Source: Micromonospora orduensis (GTDB lineage Bacteria > Actinomycetota > Actinomycetes > Mycobacteriales > Micromonosporaceae). From it: DNA of 64,000 nt. Each line of letters opens with the position of its first letter. Within the stretch, counting starts at the first letter, position 1. The notes under the pieces are model-generated. The model ran no database searches. It was not told where the DNA came from and saw only the letters and a program-made list of their open reading frames with translations. Where the stretch lies: positions 31,093 to 95,092 of the forward strand of contig NZ_VDFY01000138.1 of the NCBI RefSeq assembly GCF_006228125.1. The letters run 5' to 3'. Shown piece by piece: positions 24,706 to 32,696 of the stretch. The translations under genes and the position numbers were made by a program.

Positions 24706-25452
24706 TCAGCCGTTGTCGATGGCGATGCCGTCCTCCAGGCACACGTCCGCGTCGAGGTGGTTCTCCAGCAGCTCCGCGACGTGCGTCTCGGCCTGGTTCT
24801 CCACGGCGAGCCGGAACGCCTCGGTGAGCACGCTGACCACACCCTGGGTCAGCAGCAGGGTCTCCCGGTCGAGGTCGGCGAAGGACGAGCGGGCGTCACT
24901 GCGTACCAGCTCCGGGGCGAGGGCGAGCAGCCGGGCGGTGACGGCGGCGACCAGCTCGTCGGCCATCGGCCGGAGGCTGTCCAGCACCTCGCTGAGGGTC
25001 TGCAACGCCGGCACCGTGCCCACCCGTACCCGGTGCAGGTCCAGGGCGGCGCGCAGCGGACGGGGCCGGACGGTGCGCACGGTGCCGTCGGCGGCGCGCC
25101 CGATCACGCCGTGCCGGGTCAGCGCGTGGGCCAGCGCGGGACGGTCGGCGGTCAGGCGTTGCAGCAGCGCGGTCAGCCCGTCGGGCGCCTCGTCACCGGC
25201 CCGGACCCCGAGCATCGCCTCGATGGAGACCAGGTTGAAGCCCTGCCGTTGCAGGGCGAGGATCGCGTCCAGCCGGCGGACGTGGGAGTCGTCGTAGAGC
25301 GCCGCCCGGCCACGCCGCACCGGCGGGGGCAGCAGCCGCCGGGCCTGGTGGGCGCGGATGTTGCGCGGCGACATCCCGACCTTGCGGGCGAGTTCCTCCA
25401 CGCTGTACCCGACCGGGCCGCCGGGCGTCGTCGTCACCTCGTCGATGGTCAC
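24706..25452 (-). CDS. MerR-family transcriptional regulator
   Basis: A 248-residue regulator. The N-terminal winged helix is typical of MerR (YSVEELARKVGMSPRNIRAHQARRLLPPPVRRGRAALYDDSHVRRLDAILALQRQGFNLVSIEAML). The C-terminal 160 residues are helical and may bind an effector; no metal-binding cysteine pattern is visible. The GTG at 25452 has GGAGG five bases upstream, which decides the start; the open frame continues far upstream over the precursor genes and is not real. It is divergent from precursor A and probably controls that promoter. The 21-base dyad GACGG...CCGTC at 25476-25496, just in front of its own start, is a possible autoregulatory site. Confidence 0.82.
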   Translation of the reverse strand: MTIDEVTTTPGGPVGYSVEELARKVGMSPRNIRAHQARRLLPPPVRRGRAALYDDSHVRRLDAILALQRQGFNLVSIEAMLGVRAGDEAPDGLTALLQRLTADRPALAHALTRHGVIGRAADGTVRTVRPRPLRAALDLHRVRVGTVPALQTLSEVLDSLRPMADELVAAVTARLLALAPELVRSDARSSFADLDRETLLLTQGVVSVLTEAFRLAVENQAETHVAELLENHLDADVCLEDGIAIDNG

Positions 25453-25475
25453 GGTGGCCTCCGGCAGCACTCGGT

Positions 25476-25496
25476 GACGGAACCTGGTACCCCGTC
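25476..25496. promoter_or_regulatory. Candidate MerR dyad in front of the regulator gene
   Basis: GACGG and CCGTC arms flank an 11-base centre containing GGTACC. It lies 24 bases upstream of the MerR start codon. Only the symmetry and the position support it. Confidence 0.25.
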
Positions 25497-25575
25497 GAAC
25501 CGCTGTCACGGTGGGCGGTCCGACGATCGCAGCGTATGTGCGGGCACCGGCGTATGACAGGCGAGGAATTACTAC

Positions 25576-25612
25576 TTGTCCACAGTGGCCACCATCATTA
25601 GAATCGCGATTC
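25576..25612 (+). promoter_or_regulatory. Promoter and perfect palindrome upstream of precursor A
   Basis: TTGTCC at 25576-25581 and TAGAAT at 25599-25604 are separated by 17 bases and form a good sigma-70-type promoter. The 12-base perfect palindrome GAATCGCGATTC at 25601-25612 covers the -10 and the expected start site near 25611, an arrangement typical of an operator. The 5' leader would be about 208 bases and lies in a locally AT-richer stretch. The rest of 25453-25818 shows no gene. Confidence 0.55.
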
Positions 25613-25818
25613 GCCGTACGCCGCTGATTCCCAATTACCCGGCTTTCGCCGCAGCGCGACCTTTTCGCGGCCACATTCGATGAAATTCCCGCTCGACGGT
25701 CGGGCCGGGTCGGCCGGTGGCCCACGATGAAGCCGAACCGGTGGCCCGGAACCTCCCGCGCTGCCTGTCGCCCGCCCCGGCGTCGCCGCCGGCGGCCGAT
25801 CATCGAAGGGAGCAGGGG

Positions 25819-26181
25819 ATGACACCTGTCGATCGCGCGGTCTTCGTGGCCGCGTACAGCCGGCTGGTCGCCGACGTCTGGGCCGACCCGGTCAAGGAGC
25901 GGGCGCTCGAGGAGGATCCGCGCGCGTTCCTGGCCGGCTACGGACTTCACCTTCCCGAGGACGTGCAGGTGAGGGTGGTCCGGGACGTCGCCGACGCCGA
26001 CCCCGACCTTGAGGTGCAGGTCGAGTCGTGGGAGCGGGCGGAAAGCGCCGGCGCCTTCGCGCTCTTCGTGCCGTCGCTGCTGCCGGTGGCCCAGGCGGAG
26101 CTGGCCGAGGACGAACTGGACAGCGTCGTCGCCGGCCTGGACTCCAGCTGCGCCTGCTGCTGCCCGTGCTGCTGCACGTGA
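25819..26181 (+). CDS. RiPP precursor A: nitrile-hydratase-like leader with seven-Cys core
   Basis: A 120-residue precursor. Residues 8-60 (AYSRLVADVWADPVKERALEEDP..., then LPEDVQVRVVRD) resemble the nitrile hydratase alpha-subunit fold used as leader in NHLP precursors. The leader ends ELDSVVAG (residues 99-106). The predicted core, LDSSCACCCPCCCT, has cysteines at 111, 113, 114, 115, 117, 118 and 119 plus Ser109, Ser110 and Thr120. Cleavage after Gly106 by the C39 peptidase is inferred. Ten residues could become azoles through the cyclodehydratase and SagB. The ATG has GGAGCAGGGG upstream; the in-frame extension to 25717 is not needed. The gene is divergent from MerR. Confidence 0.85.
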   Translation: MTPVDRAVFVAAYSRLVADVWADPVKERALEEDPRAFLAGYGLHLPEDVQVRVVRDVADADPDLEVQVESWERAESAGAFALFVPSLLPVAQAELAEDELDSVVAGLDSSCACCCPCCCT

Positions 26182-26190
26182 CACCGATGT

Positions 26191-26216
26191 CTGCCGCCCG
26201 CCGGCCCGTACGGCAG
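26191..26216 (+). terminator. Hairpin between the two precursor genes
   Basis: CTGCCG (26191-26196) pairs with CGGCAG (26211-26216) around a 14-base loop, ten bases after the precursor A stop. There is no U-tract. It may be a weak terminator or attenuator limiting read-through into the downstream genes. Confidence 0.35.
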
Positions 26217-26242
26217 ATTCTGATGGCAGTCAGAGGAAATCC

Positions 26243-26272
26243 TTGATTGTCGAACCTCGATCTTTTTACGTT
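26243..26272 (+). promoter_or_regulatory. Separate promoter for precursor B
   Basis: TTGATT at 26243-26248 and TACGTT at 26267-26272 are 18 bases apart in an AT-rich stretch. Transcription would begin near 26279, about 50 bases before the ATG of precursor B, giving it an independent promoter. Confidence 0.5.
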
Positions 26273-26329
26273 CTCCCCACAGAAATCGACCCGCCCGTCC
26301 CGCAGTGATCCCGAGGAAAGGACCGAACG

Positions 26330-26704
26330 ATGAGCAACGACGACCAGGAATATGGCGCGAGGTTCGTGACCAAGTACTCGGAACTCGTCACCGCCGTGTG
26401 GCGCAGCGACGAGGAACTCCAGCGCCTCCTCGCCGACCCGACCGGTTACGCGACGGCTGCCGGTCTGCCGGTCGCCCCCGGCGCCACGGTCGAGGTCGAC
26501 CGCGCGCAGCCCGCCACGCTCTACACCAAGGAGCAGATCGTCTCCGACTGGGCCGGCACGCCCGGCCGGCACGTGCTGCACGTGCCCGAGGTGCCGCTGG
26601 TCGACCTCAACGAGCTGACCGAGGCCGAGCTGGAGACGGTCGCCGGTGGCGTGGCCGCGGCGGCCGACAACAACGTCAACATCATCGCCGTCCTCATCGT
26701 CTGA
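26330..26704 (+). CDS. RiPP precursor B: nitrile-hydratase-like leader, core without Cys/Ser/Thr
   Basis: A 124-residue precursor. The leader again has the nitrile-hydratase-like form (KYSELVTAVWRSDEELQRLLADP, then APGATVEVDR) and ends LTEAELETVAGG at residues 96-107, a classical double-glycine site. The predicted core VAAAADNNVNIIAVLIV (108-124) contains no Cys, Ser or Thr, so it cannot be an azole substrate. It can be thioamidated on the backbone, epimerised or C-methylated. It is followed 26 bases later by the YcaO gene of a YcaO/TfuA pair and then a radical SAM gene, which I take as its dedicated enzymes. AGGAAAGG precedes the ATG. Confidence 0.85.
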   Translation: MSNDDQEYGARFVTKYSELVTAVWRSDEELQRLLADPTGYATAAGLPVAPGATVEVDRAQPATLYTKEQIVSDWAGTPGRHVLHVPEVPLVDLNELTEAELETVAGGVAAAADNNVNIIAVLIV

Positions 26705-26730
26705 GTTCCCCACCCCCGCCGGGAGCCTCG

Positions 26731-27897
26731 ATGACTGACACGACCGAGACCATCGCGTTCCGATCCGGCACCTACCGGACGGCCACCGTGGAGCAGACCT
26801 GGGAACGGGTCGGCGGCATGCTCGACCGGTTCCGGATCACCCGGGTCGCCGACATCACCCGCCTCGACGAGATCGGCCTACCGGTGCACGTCGCCTACCG
26901 GCCGGTCGGAGCCACCATGGCGGTGAGCGTCGGCACCGGCGCCACGGCGACGCAGTCCCGGGTCAGCGCCGTGATGGAGAGCATCGAGTCCTGGCACGCC
27001 GAGAACCTCCGGCCGGGGACCGTCACCCGGTCCCCGGCCGAGGCGCTCGACCTGCCGTACGACGTCCGGTGGCTGCACCTGGCGGAACGCTCGCCCCTGA
27101 CCTCCGCCGTCGAGCTCGACTGGGTGGCCGGTCGTGGGCTGGTGACCGGTGCGCCGTGCCTGGTGCCCCGCGCCACAATCGAACTCGACTTCACCGTTCG
27201 GCGGGGCTGGGACCGCGCCCTGTTCACCGCCAGCAGCAACGGGCTGGCCACCGGAAACACCTTCGCCGAGGCCAGCCTGCACGCCCTGCTGGAGGTCGTC
27301 GAACGGGACTGCATCGCGCCGTACTGCACCTCGGCGTTGGCCGAGCGCACCTACACCGACCCGGGCACCGCCACCAACGCGATGACCCGCACCATCCACG
27401 ACGCGCTGGTGCGGGCCGGCTGCTGGGTGGAGGTCTGCGACATCACCAACGCGGTGGGCGTGCCCTGCTACGCCGCCTCGATCTGGTCCCCGGACCTGCC
27501 GGTCACCTTCGGCGGCTTCGGCTGCCACGTGGACCCGCAGATCGCCGTCGGACGGGCCATGTCGGAGGCCGCCCAGTCGCGGCTGGTCATGGTCTCCGGC
27601 GCCCGGGACGACATCGACGCCACCGCCTACCACGACGTCGGCGCGCCGCCGGTGCCGCCGCCCACCGTCGACCGGCCCCTGGAGCCGGTCCGCCGGGACC
27701 CGCCACCGGAGGGGGACGTGACCCAGGTGCTGCGTGAGCTGGCGTCGCGGGTGCAGCGGATCACCGGCGTCGAGCCGTTCAGCGTCGATCTGACGCACGA
27801 CGACATCGGCATCGCGGTGAGCAAGGTGTTCGCCCCCGGCCTGCGGATGTTCGACGAGCGGGCCCTGAGTACCCGACCAGGAGTGCCCCGTGACTGA
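26731..27897 (+). CDS. YcaO protein of a TfuA-associated thioamide-forming pair
   Basis: A 388-residue stand-alone YcaO protein. ATP-binding signatures are visible as SRVSAVMESIESWHAEN near residue 75 and SSNGLATGNTFAEASLHALLEVVERDC near 170. It lacks any E1-like or leader-binding domain. YcaO proteins paired with TfuA place sulfur in the peptide backbone as thioamide, as in methyl-coenzyme M reductase and thioviridamide-type peptides. The next gene, overlapping by eight bases, is TfuA-like, which decides this assignment over a second azoline-forming role. ATG has GGGAG upstream. The likely substrate is precursor B. Confidence 0.86.
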   Translation: MTDTTETIAFRSGTYRTATVEQTWERVGGMLDRFRITRVADITRLDEIGLPVHVAYRPVGATMAVSVGTGATATQSRVSAVMESIESWHAENLRPGTVTRSPAEALDLPYDVRWLHLAERSPLTSAVELDWVAGRGLVTGAPCLVPRATIELDFTVRRGWDRALFTASSNGLATGNTFAEASLHALLEVVERDCIAPYCTSALAERTYTDPGTATNAMTRTIHDALVRAGCWVEVCDITNAVGVPCYAASIWSPDLPVTFGGFGCHVDPQIAVGRAMSEAAQSRLVMVSGARDDIDATAYHDVGAPPVPPPTVDRPLEPVRRDPPPEGDVTQVLRELASRVQRITGVEPFSVDLTHDDIGIAVSKVFAPGLRMFDERALSTRPGVPRD

Positions 27898-29287
27898 CGT
27901 CGTCTTCATCGGTCCGAGCCTGCCGGCCGACGAGGTCGGTCGGCTGCTCCCCGACGCGGTGGTGCTGCCACCCGTCGCGCACGGCGACCTGCTCCGCCTC
28001 GACGTCGCCCCCGGCGACCGGGTCCTCGTCATCGACGGGTTCTTCCTGCAACGCCCGCCGGTCCGCCACCGGGAGATCCTCGACCTGCTCGACCGTGGGG
28101 TGACAGTGGCCGGCGCCGCCAGCATGGGCGCGCTGCGCGCCGCCGAGCTGTGGCCGTTCGGGATGCGCGGTGTGGGTGAGGTGTTCCAGCTCTACCGCGA
28201 CGGCGTCGTCACCGGCGACGACGAGGTGGCGGTGGTGCACGGACCCGCCGAGGCGGGCCACCGCACGTTGAGCGAGCCGCTGGTGAACGTCCGGGTCGCG
28301 CTGCGCCGCGCCGTCGCCGCCGGCGTGCTCGACGACGCCGAGGCCGCGCTGCTGCTGGAGATCGGCCGGGACCTGCCCTTCAGGCAGCGGTCGTACCGCG
28401 CGCTGGAACGGACCGCGCCACCCGGGGCGGCGGACGCGGTCGACCGGTTCCTGACCTGGCACCGGCGGAACCCGTGGGACGCCAAGGGCGCCGACGCGCG
28501 GCTGCTGCTGTCGATGGCGGCCGGGAACGCGCCCGAGCTGTGCCCCGCGCACGACGGCGACCAGCCGATCGACAACCTGCACACCCGCTTCCTGGACAGT
28601 TGGCGGTCGCGGTTCGCCGGCGAGTCGGTCGGCGGGCACCGGGTCAGCGACCGGGAGGCCGCCGCGGTGCTGATGCTGCTGCACCCCGAGTCGGTGGCCT
28701 GGCACCGGCGGGCAGTGCTGGCCGGGCTGGCCGGGGACGACATCGCCGACCCGGCGGTCGAGGAGCGCGCCCACGAGGTGGCCCACGGACGTGGGCTGAC
28801 CGGGGCGCCGCCGAGCGGGTGGGACTGGCTGACCGACCGGGAACGAGGGCTCGACGACCGCGAGGCGGTGCTGCGGATGCTGGTGCGGGCCTTCGGCACC
28901 ACGCCGTACCGCAGCCTGGCGCTGTGGATGGTCGCGGCGCCGCTGCGTACCCCCGCTCTGCTCGACGCGGCGCGGCAGGTCGCGGCGACCGCGGCGTCGC
29001 TGAACGACACAGTCGTCCCGCGCACGACGGGGCACCGCCGCCCGGGGGGTCGGCTCCACTTCCGCACCGAGGTCGTCGACGCGTGCTTCGCCCGGCTCTG
29101 GGGCTGCGACGCCGGCGCTCTGGAGGCGGCGGCGTGGGACCGCGGCTTCGTCGACCTGGCGGCGTTCCGGTACGCCGCCGAACCGCTTGTGGCATATGTC
29201 AAGGCGTTCGGCGCCCCGCGCCTGCCGGCGGTGGCACAGCGCGCGCAGGAGGACACCCTGGCCGGTTCCGCGGCCCGGGTCGGCTGA
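27890..29287 (+). CDS. TfuA-like protein (sulfur delivery partner of YcaO)
   Basis: A 465-residue protein. The first 115 residues are a clear TfuA core: VVFIGPSLPADEV, LPPVAHGDLLRL, VIDGFFLQRPPVRHREIL, then GVTVAGAASMGALRAAELWPFGMRGVGEVFQLYRDG and DDEVAVVHG. The remaining 350 residues are helical and unassigned, longer than in the short TfuA proteins. TfuA is thought to deliver or activate sulfur for YcaO thioamidation. The GTG start overlaps the YcaO stop by eight bases, with AGGAG upstream, so the two are made together. No free-standing leader-binding domain gene is nearby; the extension may serve that purpose. Confidence 0.85.
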   Translation: MTDVVFIGPSLPADEVGRLLPDAVVLPPVAHGDLLRLDVAPGDRVLVIDGFFLQRPPVRHREILDLLDRGVTVAGAASMGALRAAELWPFGMRGVGEVFQLYRDGVVTGDDEVAVVHGPAEAGHRTLSEPLVNVRVALRRAVAAGVLDDAEAALLLEIGRDLPFRQRSYRALERTAPPGAADAVDRFLTWHRRNPWDAKGADARLLLSMAAGNAPELCPAHDGDQPIDNLHTRFLDSWRSRFAGESVGGHRVSDREAAAVLMLLHPESVAWHRRAVLAGLAGDDIADPAVEERAHEVAHGRGLTGAPPSGWDWLTDRERGLDDREAVLRMLVRAFGTTPYRSLALWMVAAPLRTPALLDAARQVAATAASLNDTVVPRTTGHRRPGGRLHFRTEVVDACFARLWGCDAGALEAAAWDRGFVDLAAFRYAAEPLVAYVKAFGAPRLPAVAQRAQEDTLAGSAARVG

Positions 29288-29297
29288 GGAGGCGACG

Positions 29298-31433
29298 ATG
29301 AGCGGCACCGTCAAGGCGACACTGATCTACCCTCCGCTTACCGATCCCACCTCGGGATACCACTCCCTGAACTACCTCGACTCGTACGCGCGGGCGCAGG
29401 GGCACCGACCGGCGGAGATCATCGACGCCAACATCGAGGCGTTCCACCACTCCCACACCCCGTCGGCGTACGAGTGGCTGCGGCGGGAGCTGTCCCGGCT
29501 CTCGATCGACGACCTCAACGGCCCGGACGCGCTGATGGCCCGGGCGAACCGGCTCGGCCTGCCCGAGCCCGATCCGGATCGGCTGCGCCGGTCGATCGGG
29601 GTGTTGCAGGATCCGACCCTGTTCTACGACTACCGGCACTACCAGGACGCCGTCGAGGGCGTGATCTCCTGGATGGACGCGCTCGGCACGGTCGGGTTCC
29701 CCGGGCAGTTCCGCGCCGGCTTCCGGCTGCATCCGCCGCCGATGGTCTCGATCGGCTCGGTGGCCGCGCTGACCGACGAGGCGGTGCTCGGCCGGCTCAA
29801 CCGGCCCTTCCAGCCGTACTACGAGGATGTGCTGATCCCGCGGCTTGCCGCCGGCGGGAACCAGGTGATCGGCATCAGCGCGACCTACCAGTGGCAGCTT
29901 CCGTTCGCGCTCTGGATCGCCCGACTCGTCCGGCGGGCCTGCCCGGACGTCTTCCTCGTGGCGGGTGGCACGGAGATCTCCGACGTCTGGAAGTGCGCCA
30001 GCAGACCCGAGTACGTCTTCCAGGTGCTTGCCGACTTCGACGCGATAGTGGTCGGGGAGGGGGAGAGCGCGTACACGGAGATCCTGGACGCGGTGGAGGA
30101 CGGCACCCTGCCGGCCGGGCACCCCAACGTCCGCCTGCATCCGAAGTACGGCCGCCAGCGCCACCTGCCGCTGCGCTACGAGCGCCTGGCGCAGGTGCCG
30201 GTGCCGGACTTCTCCGGCCTGCCCTGGGACCTCTACCTCAGCCCGGAGCGCTTCGTCTACTACTCGCCGACCCGGGGCTGCTACTGGAACAAGTGCACGT
30301 TCTGCGACTACGGTCTGAACACCGACGGTCCCACCAGCCCCTGGCGGCAGGACACGGTGGACACGATGATCGCGGACGTCACCGAGCTGTCGAAGTTCGC
30401 CAAGTTCATCTACTTCTCGGTGGACGTGCTCGCTCCCGCGACCATCCTTCGCTTCGCCGAGCGGGCCGTCGAGCAGGGCCTCGACTTCCGCTGGGGCGCG
30501 GAGATCCGGCTGGAGAAGTACTGGTCGGACGAGCGCTGCGAGCTGCTGCGGCGCAGCGGCTGCGTGGCCATCTCGGTCGGCTTCGAGTCCGGCAACCAGC
30601 GCATCCTCGACCTGATCGACAAGGGCACCAAGCCGGAGCAGGTACGGCGCACCATGACCGCGATGACCAAGGCCAACATCGGTGTGCAGATGATGGGCTT
30701 CACCGGTTTCCCCACCGAGACCCGCGAGGAGGCGCTGGACAGCATCACCTTCCTGCGGGACAACCCGGATCTGTGGACCCTCGGTGGGCTCGGCGACTTC
30801 ATGCTGACCCCGGGCGCCATCGTCGCCAAGGAGCCGGAGCGGTTCGGCATCACAAACGTGCGGCCGGTGGAGGGTTCGGACATCGTCCGGATGCTCCGGT
30901 ACGACGAGCCGGTGACCGAGGGGGCGCAGGCCGAGGTCGCCCAGGCCAAGGCCGACCTCAACCCGGGGCACTTCCATCGTCCGTGGCTGGGCAGCACCGA
31001 CACCCCGCACACGTTCTTCTACCACGACCGCTACGGCACGGCGGTGCGCGGCGTACTCGCCCACGACCGGGTCCGGCAGGACACCGACGACGCGACCGAG
31101 TTCCTCGCCAACGGCTCCTTCGTGGACCGCGACGACGAGCAGGTGTGGGACGCGTACCGGCGGATCCGGTCGGACGAGCAGGACGGCGCCCCCGGCGACC
31201 TGCCGGCCGATCGGCACCTGTTCCGCCGCTCCGACGGTCAGGTCTACGCGCTCAACCGCAGCAGCCGGCTGTTCCTGGATCTCTTCACCGCGCCGCTCAC
31301 CCTCGCCGAGGCGCAGCGTCGGCTCTGGATCGTCGAACCGGCGGTGGCCGAGCGGGTCTGGCGGACCTTCATCGCGCAGCGGCTGATCCGCCGGCATCGG
31401 CTCTCGGCCCCGGCCGCGCCGGTGGTGACGTGA
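29298..31433 (+). CDS. B12-binding-type radical SAM protein with RRE/PqqD-like C-terminus
   Basis: A 711-residue radical SAM enzyme. Residues about 180-265 form a cobalamin-binding-like Rossmann unit (IGISATYQWQLPFALWIARL, VFLVAGGTEISD, AIVVGEGESAYTEI), though no DxHxxG motif is seen. The iron-sulfur cysteines are Cys328, Cys333 and Cys336, spaced CX4CX2C instead of CX3CX2C. A TIM-barrel part follows (GFESGNQRILDLIDKGT, MMGFTGFPTETREEA). The last 80 residues (VYALNRSSRLFLDLF, LTLAEAQRRL, FIAQRLIRR) resemble PqqD/RRE leader-binding domains. ATG has GAGGAGG upstream and lies 10 bases after tfuA. C-methylation, epimerisation or cross-linking of precursor B are all possible. Confidence 0.75.
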   Translation: MSGTVKATLIYPPLTDPTSGYHSLNYLDSYARAQGHRPAEIIDANIEAFHHSHTPSAYEWLRRELSRLSIDDLNGPDALMARANRLGLPEPDPDRLRRSIGVLQDPTLFYDYRHYQDAVEGVISWMDALGTVGFPGQFRAGFRLHPPPMVSIGSVAALTDEAVLGRLNRPFQPYYEDVLIPRLAAGGNQVIGISATYQWQLPFALWIARLVRRACPDVFLVAGGTEISDVWKCASRPEYVFQVLADFDAIVVGEGESAYTEILDAVEDGTLPAGHPNVRLHPKYGRQRHLPLRYERLAQVPVPDFSGLPWDLYLSPERFVYYSPTRGCYWNKCTFCDYGLNTDGPTSPWRQDTVDTMIADVTELSKFAKFIYFSVDVLAPATILRFAERAVEQGLDFRWGAEIRLEKYWSDERCELLRRSGCVAISVGFESGNQRILDLIDKGTKPEQVRRTMTAMTKANIGVQMMGFTGFPTETREEALDSITFLRDNPDLWTLGGLGDFMLTPGAIVAKEPERFGITNVRPVEGSDIVRMLRYDEPVTEGAQAEVAQAKADLNPGHFHRPWLGSTDTPHTFFYHDRYGTAVRGVLAHDRVRQDTDDATEFLANGSFVDRDDEQVWDAYRRIRSDEQDGAPGDLPADRHLFRRSDGQVYALNRSSRLFLDLFTAPLTLAEAQRRLWIVEPAVAERVWRTFIAQRLIRRHRLSAPAAPVVT

Positions 31434-31440
31434 GCGTCGG

Positions 31441-31461
31441 GCGCGGCACCAGGTGCCGCGC
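31441..31461 (+). terminator. Terminator-like hairpin ending the RiPP operon
   Basis: GCGCGGCAC pairs perfectly with GTGCCGCGC around a three-base loop, seven bases after the radical SAM stop. There is no U-run, as is common in high-GC actinomycetes. It marks the right boundary of the RiPP operon. Confidence 0.6.
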
Positions 31462-31480
31462 GGGCCGGTGCTGCGCGCAA

Positions 31481-31486
31481 TAGGCT
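31481..31486 (+). promoter_or_regulatory. -10 element of a leaderless MalY-like transcript
   Basis: TAGGCT lies six bases before ATG 31493 and no Shine-Dalgarno is present, the pattern of leaderless actinobacterial genes. It supports independent transcription from the RiPP operon. Confidence 0.5.
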
Positions 31487-31492
31487 TCAGCC

Positions 31493-32671
31493 ATGAGTGG
31501 TGTGCTCAGCGGTGCCCGAGACGCGATCAATCCCCTTCGCCAGCTCACGCTCGACCAGCTCCGTCAACGGACGAGCCTCAAGTGGCGGGAGTACCCCGAC
31601 GACGTGCTGCCGCTCTGGGTGGCGGAGATGGACGTGCCGCTGGCCGAGCCGGTCGCCCGCGCGATCACCGACGCCGTCGCGCGCGGCGACACCGGCTACA
31701 CCGCCGGTACGGCGTACCCGCGGGCGCTTGCGGAGTTCGCCCGGCGGCGGTGGGGGTGGGACGGGCTGGCCGTGGAGCGCACCGCGCTGGTGCCCGACGT
31801 GATGCACGGCGTCGTCGAGGCGCTGCGGCTGGTCACGGGGCCGGGCGACGCGGTGGTCGTCAACTGCCCGGTCTACCCGCCGTTCTACGAGTTCGTGGCG
31901 CACGCCGGCCGTCGGATCGTGGAGGCGCCGCTCGGCGAGGACCTGCGGATCGACCTGGACGCACTGGAGGAGGTTTTCCGGCGGGCGCGCACGGGTGGCC
32001 GCCCCGCGGCGTACCTGCTGTGCAGCCCGCACAACCCGACAGGTGTCATCCACACCGCCGACGAGTTGGCGGCCGTCGCCGATCTGGCCGGGCGGCACGG
32101 GGTGCGGGTGGTCGCCGACGAGATCCACGCTCCGGTGGTGGCCGGGGGAGCGCGCTTCACGCCGTACCTCTCGGTGCCCGGCGCGGAGAACGGCCTGTCG
32201 CTGATGTCCGCCTCCAAGGGATGGAACCTGGCAGGCCTGCGCGGTGGGCTCCTCATCGCCGGCCCGGCCGCGGCCGGGGATCTCGCCCGCGTTCCGTTCG
32301 AGGCCAGTGTGAGCACCAGCCATCTCGGCGTCATCGCCCACACGGCGGCCTTTTGCGACGGCGGAGAGTGGCTCGACGCCGTGTTGACCGGCCTGGACGA
32401 CAACCGTCGGCTGCTGGCCGCGCTGCTCGCCGAGCACCTGCCGGCCGTCGGGTACCACCCCGGCCAGGCCACCTATCTGGCCTGGCTCGACTGCCGCGCC
32501 CTGGGCCTCGGCGACGATCCCGCCGCCGTGTTCCTCGACCGTGGCCGGGTGGCGCTCAACTCTGGTTCGGCCTTCGGCACCGGCGGTGACGGTCACGTCC
32601 GGCTGAATCTGGCCACCGCGCCGGAGTTGATCACCGAGGCGGTACGCCGGATGGCCGCCGCCGTCGTCTGA
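31493..32671 (+). CDS. MalY/PatB-type PLP-dependent C-S lyase or aminotransferase
   Basis: A 392-residue fold-type I PLP enzyme. The Schiff-base lysine is Lys242 in SASKGWN, the exact MalY/PatB form; CSPHNPTG near 177 and the DEIHAP block near 209 complete the cofactor site. Members cleave cystathionine or cysteine conjugates, and some act as aminotransferases. A possible role is releasing sulfide for the TfuA/YcaO pair, but a hairpin and its own leaderless promoter separate it from that operon, so this is weak. Length is normal for the family. Confidence 0.85.
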   Translation: MSGVLSGARDAINPLRQLTLDQLRQRTSLKWREYPDDVLPLWVAEMDVPLAEPVARAITDAVARGDTGYTAGTAYPRALAEFARRRWGWDGLAVERTALVPDVMHGVVEALRLVTGPGDAVVVNCPVYPPFYEFVAHAGRRIVEAPLGEDLRIDLDALEEVFRRARTGGRPAAYLLCSPHNPTGVIHTADELAAVADLAGRHGVRVVADEIHAPVVAGGARFTPYLSVPGAENGLSLMSASKGWNLAGLRGGLLIAGPAAAGDLARVPFEASVSTSHLGVIAHTAAFCDGGEWLDAVLTGLDDNRRLLAALLAEHLPAVGYHPGQATYLAWLDCRALGLGDDPAAVFLDRGRVALNSGSAFGTGGDGHVRLNLATAPELITEAVRRMAAAVV

Positions 32672-32696
32672 GCTGGCGGACGACCTCCCACCACCC

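Noticed and set aside
19094..24842. Very long minus-strand open frames (941 and 1193 codons) opposite the NHLM transporter genes
   Set aside because: They are antisense shadows of high-GC genes: Arg/Gly/Gln/His-rich translation with no domain motifs, while the plus strand has full ABC transporter signatures.
26140..26181. Cys-rich end of precursor A as a metallothionein-like tail
   Set aside because: The nitrile-hydratase-like leader, the AG cleavage position and the neighbouring cyclodehydratase, SagB and C39 transporter explain it better as a RiPP core.
25453..26184. Upstream extension of the MerR frame across the precursor A gene
   Set aside because: GGAGG plus GTG at 25452 begins exactly at the MerR helix-turn-helix; the extension reads antisense over the precursor.
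31493..32671. MalY-like enzyme as sulfide source within the RiPP cluster
   Set aside because: A nine-base-stem hairpin and a leaderless-type promoter separate it from the radical SAM gene, so membership in the RiPP operon is not supported.
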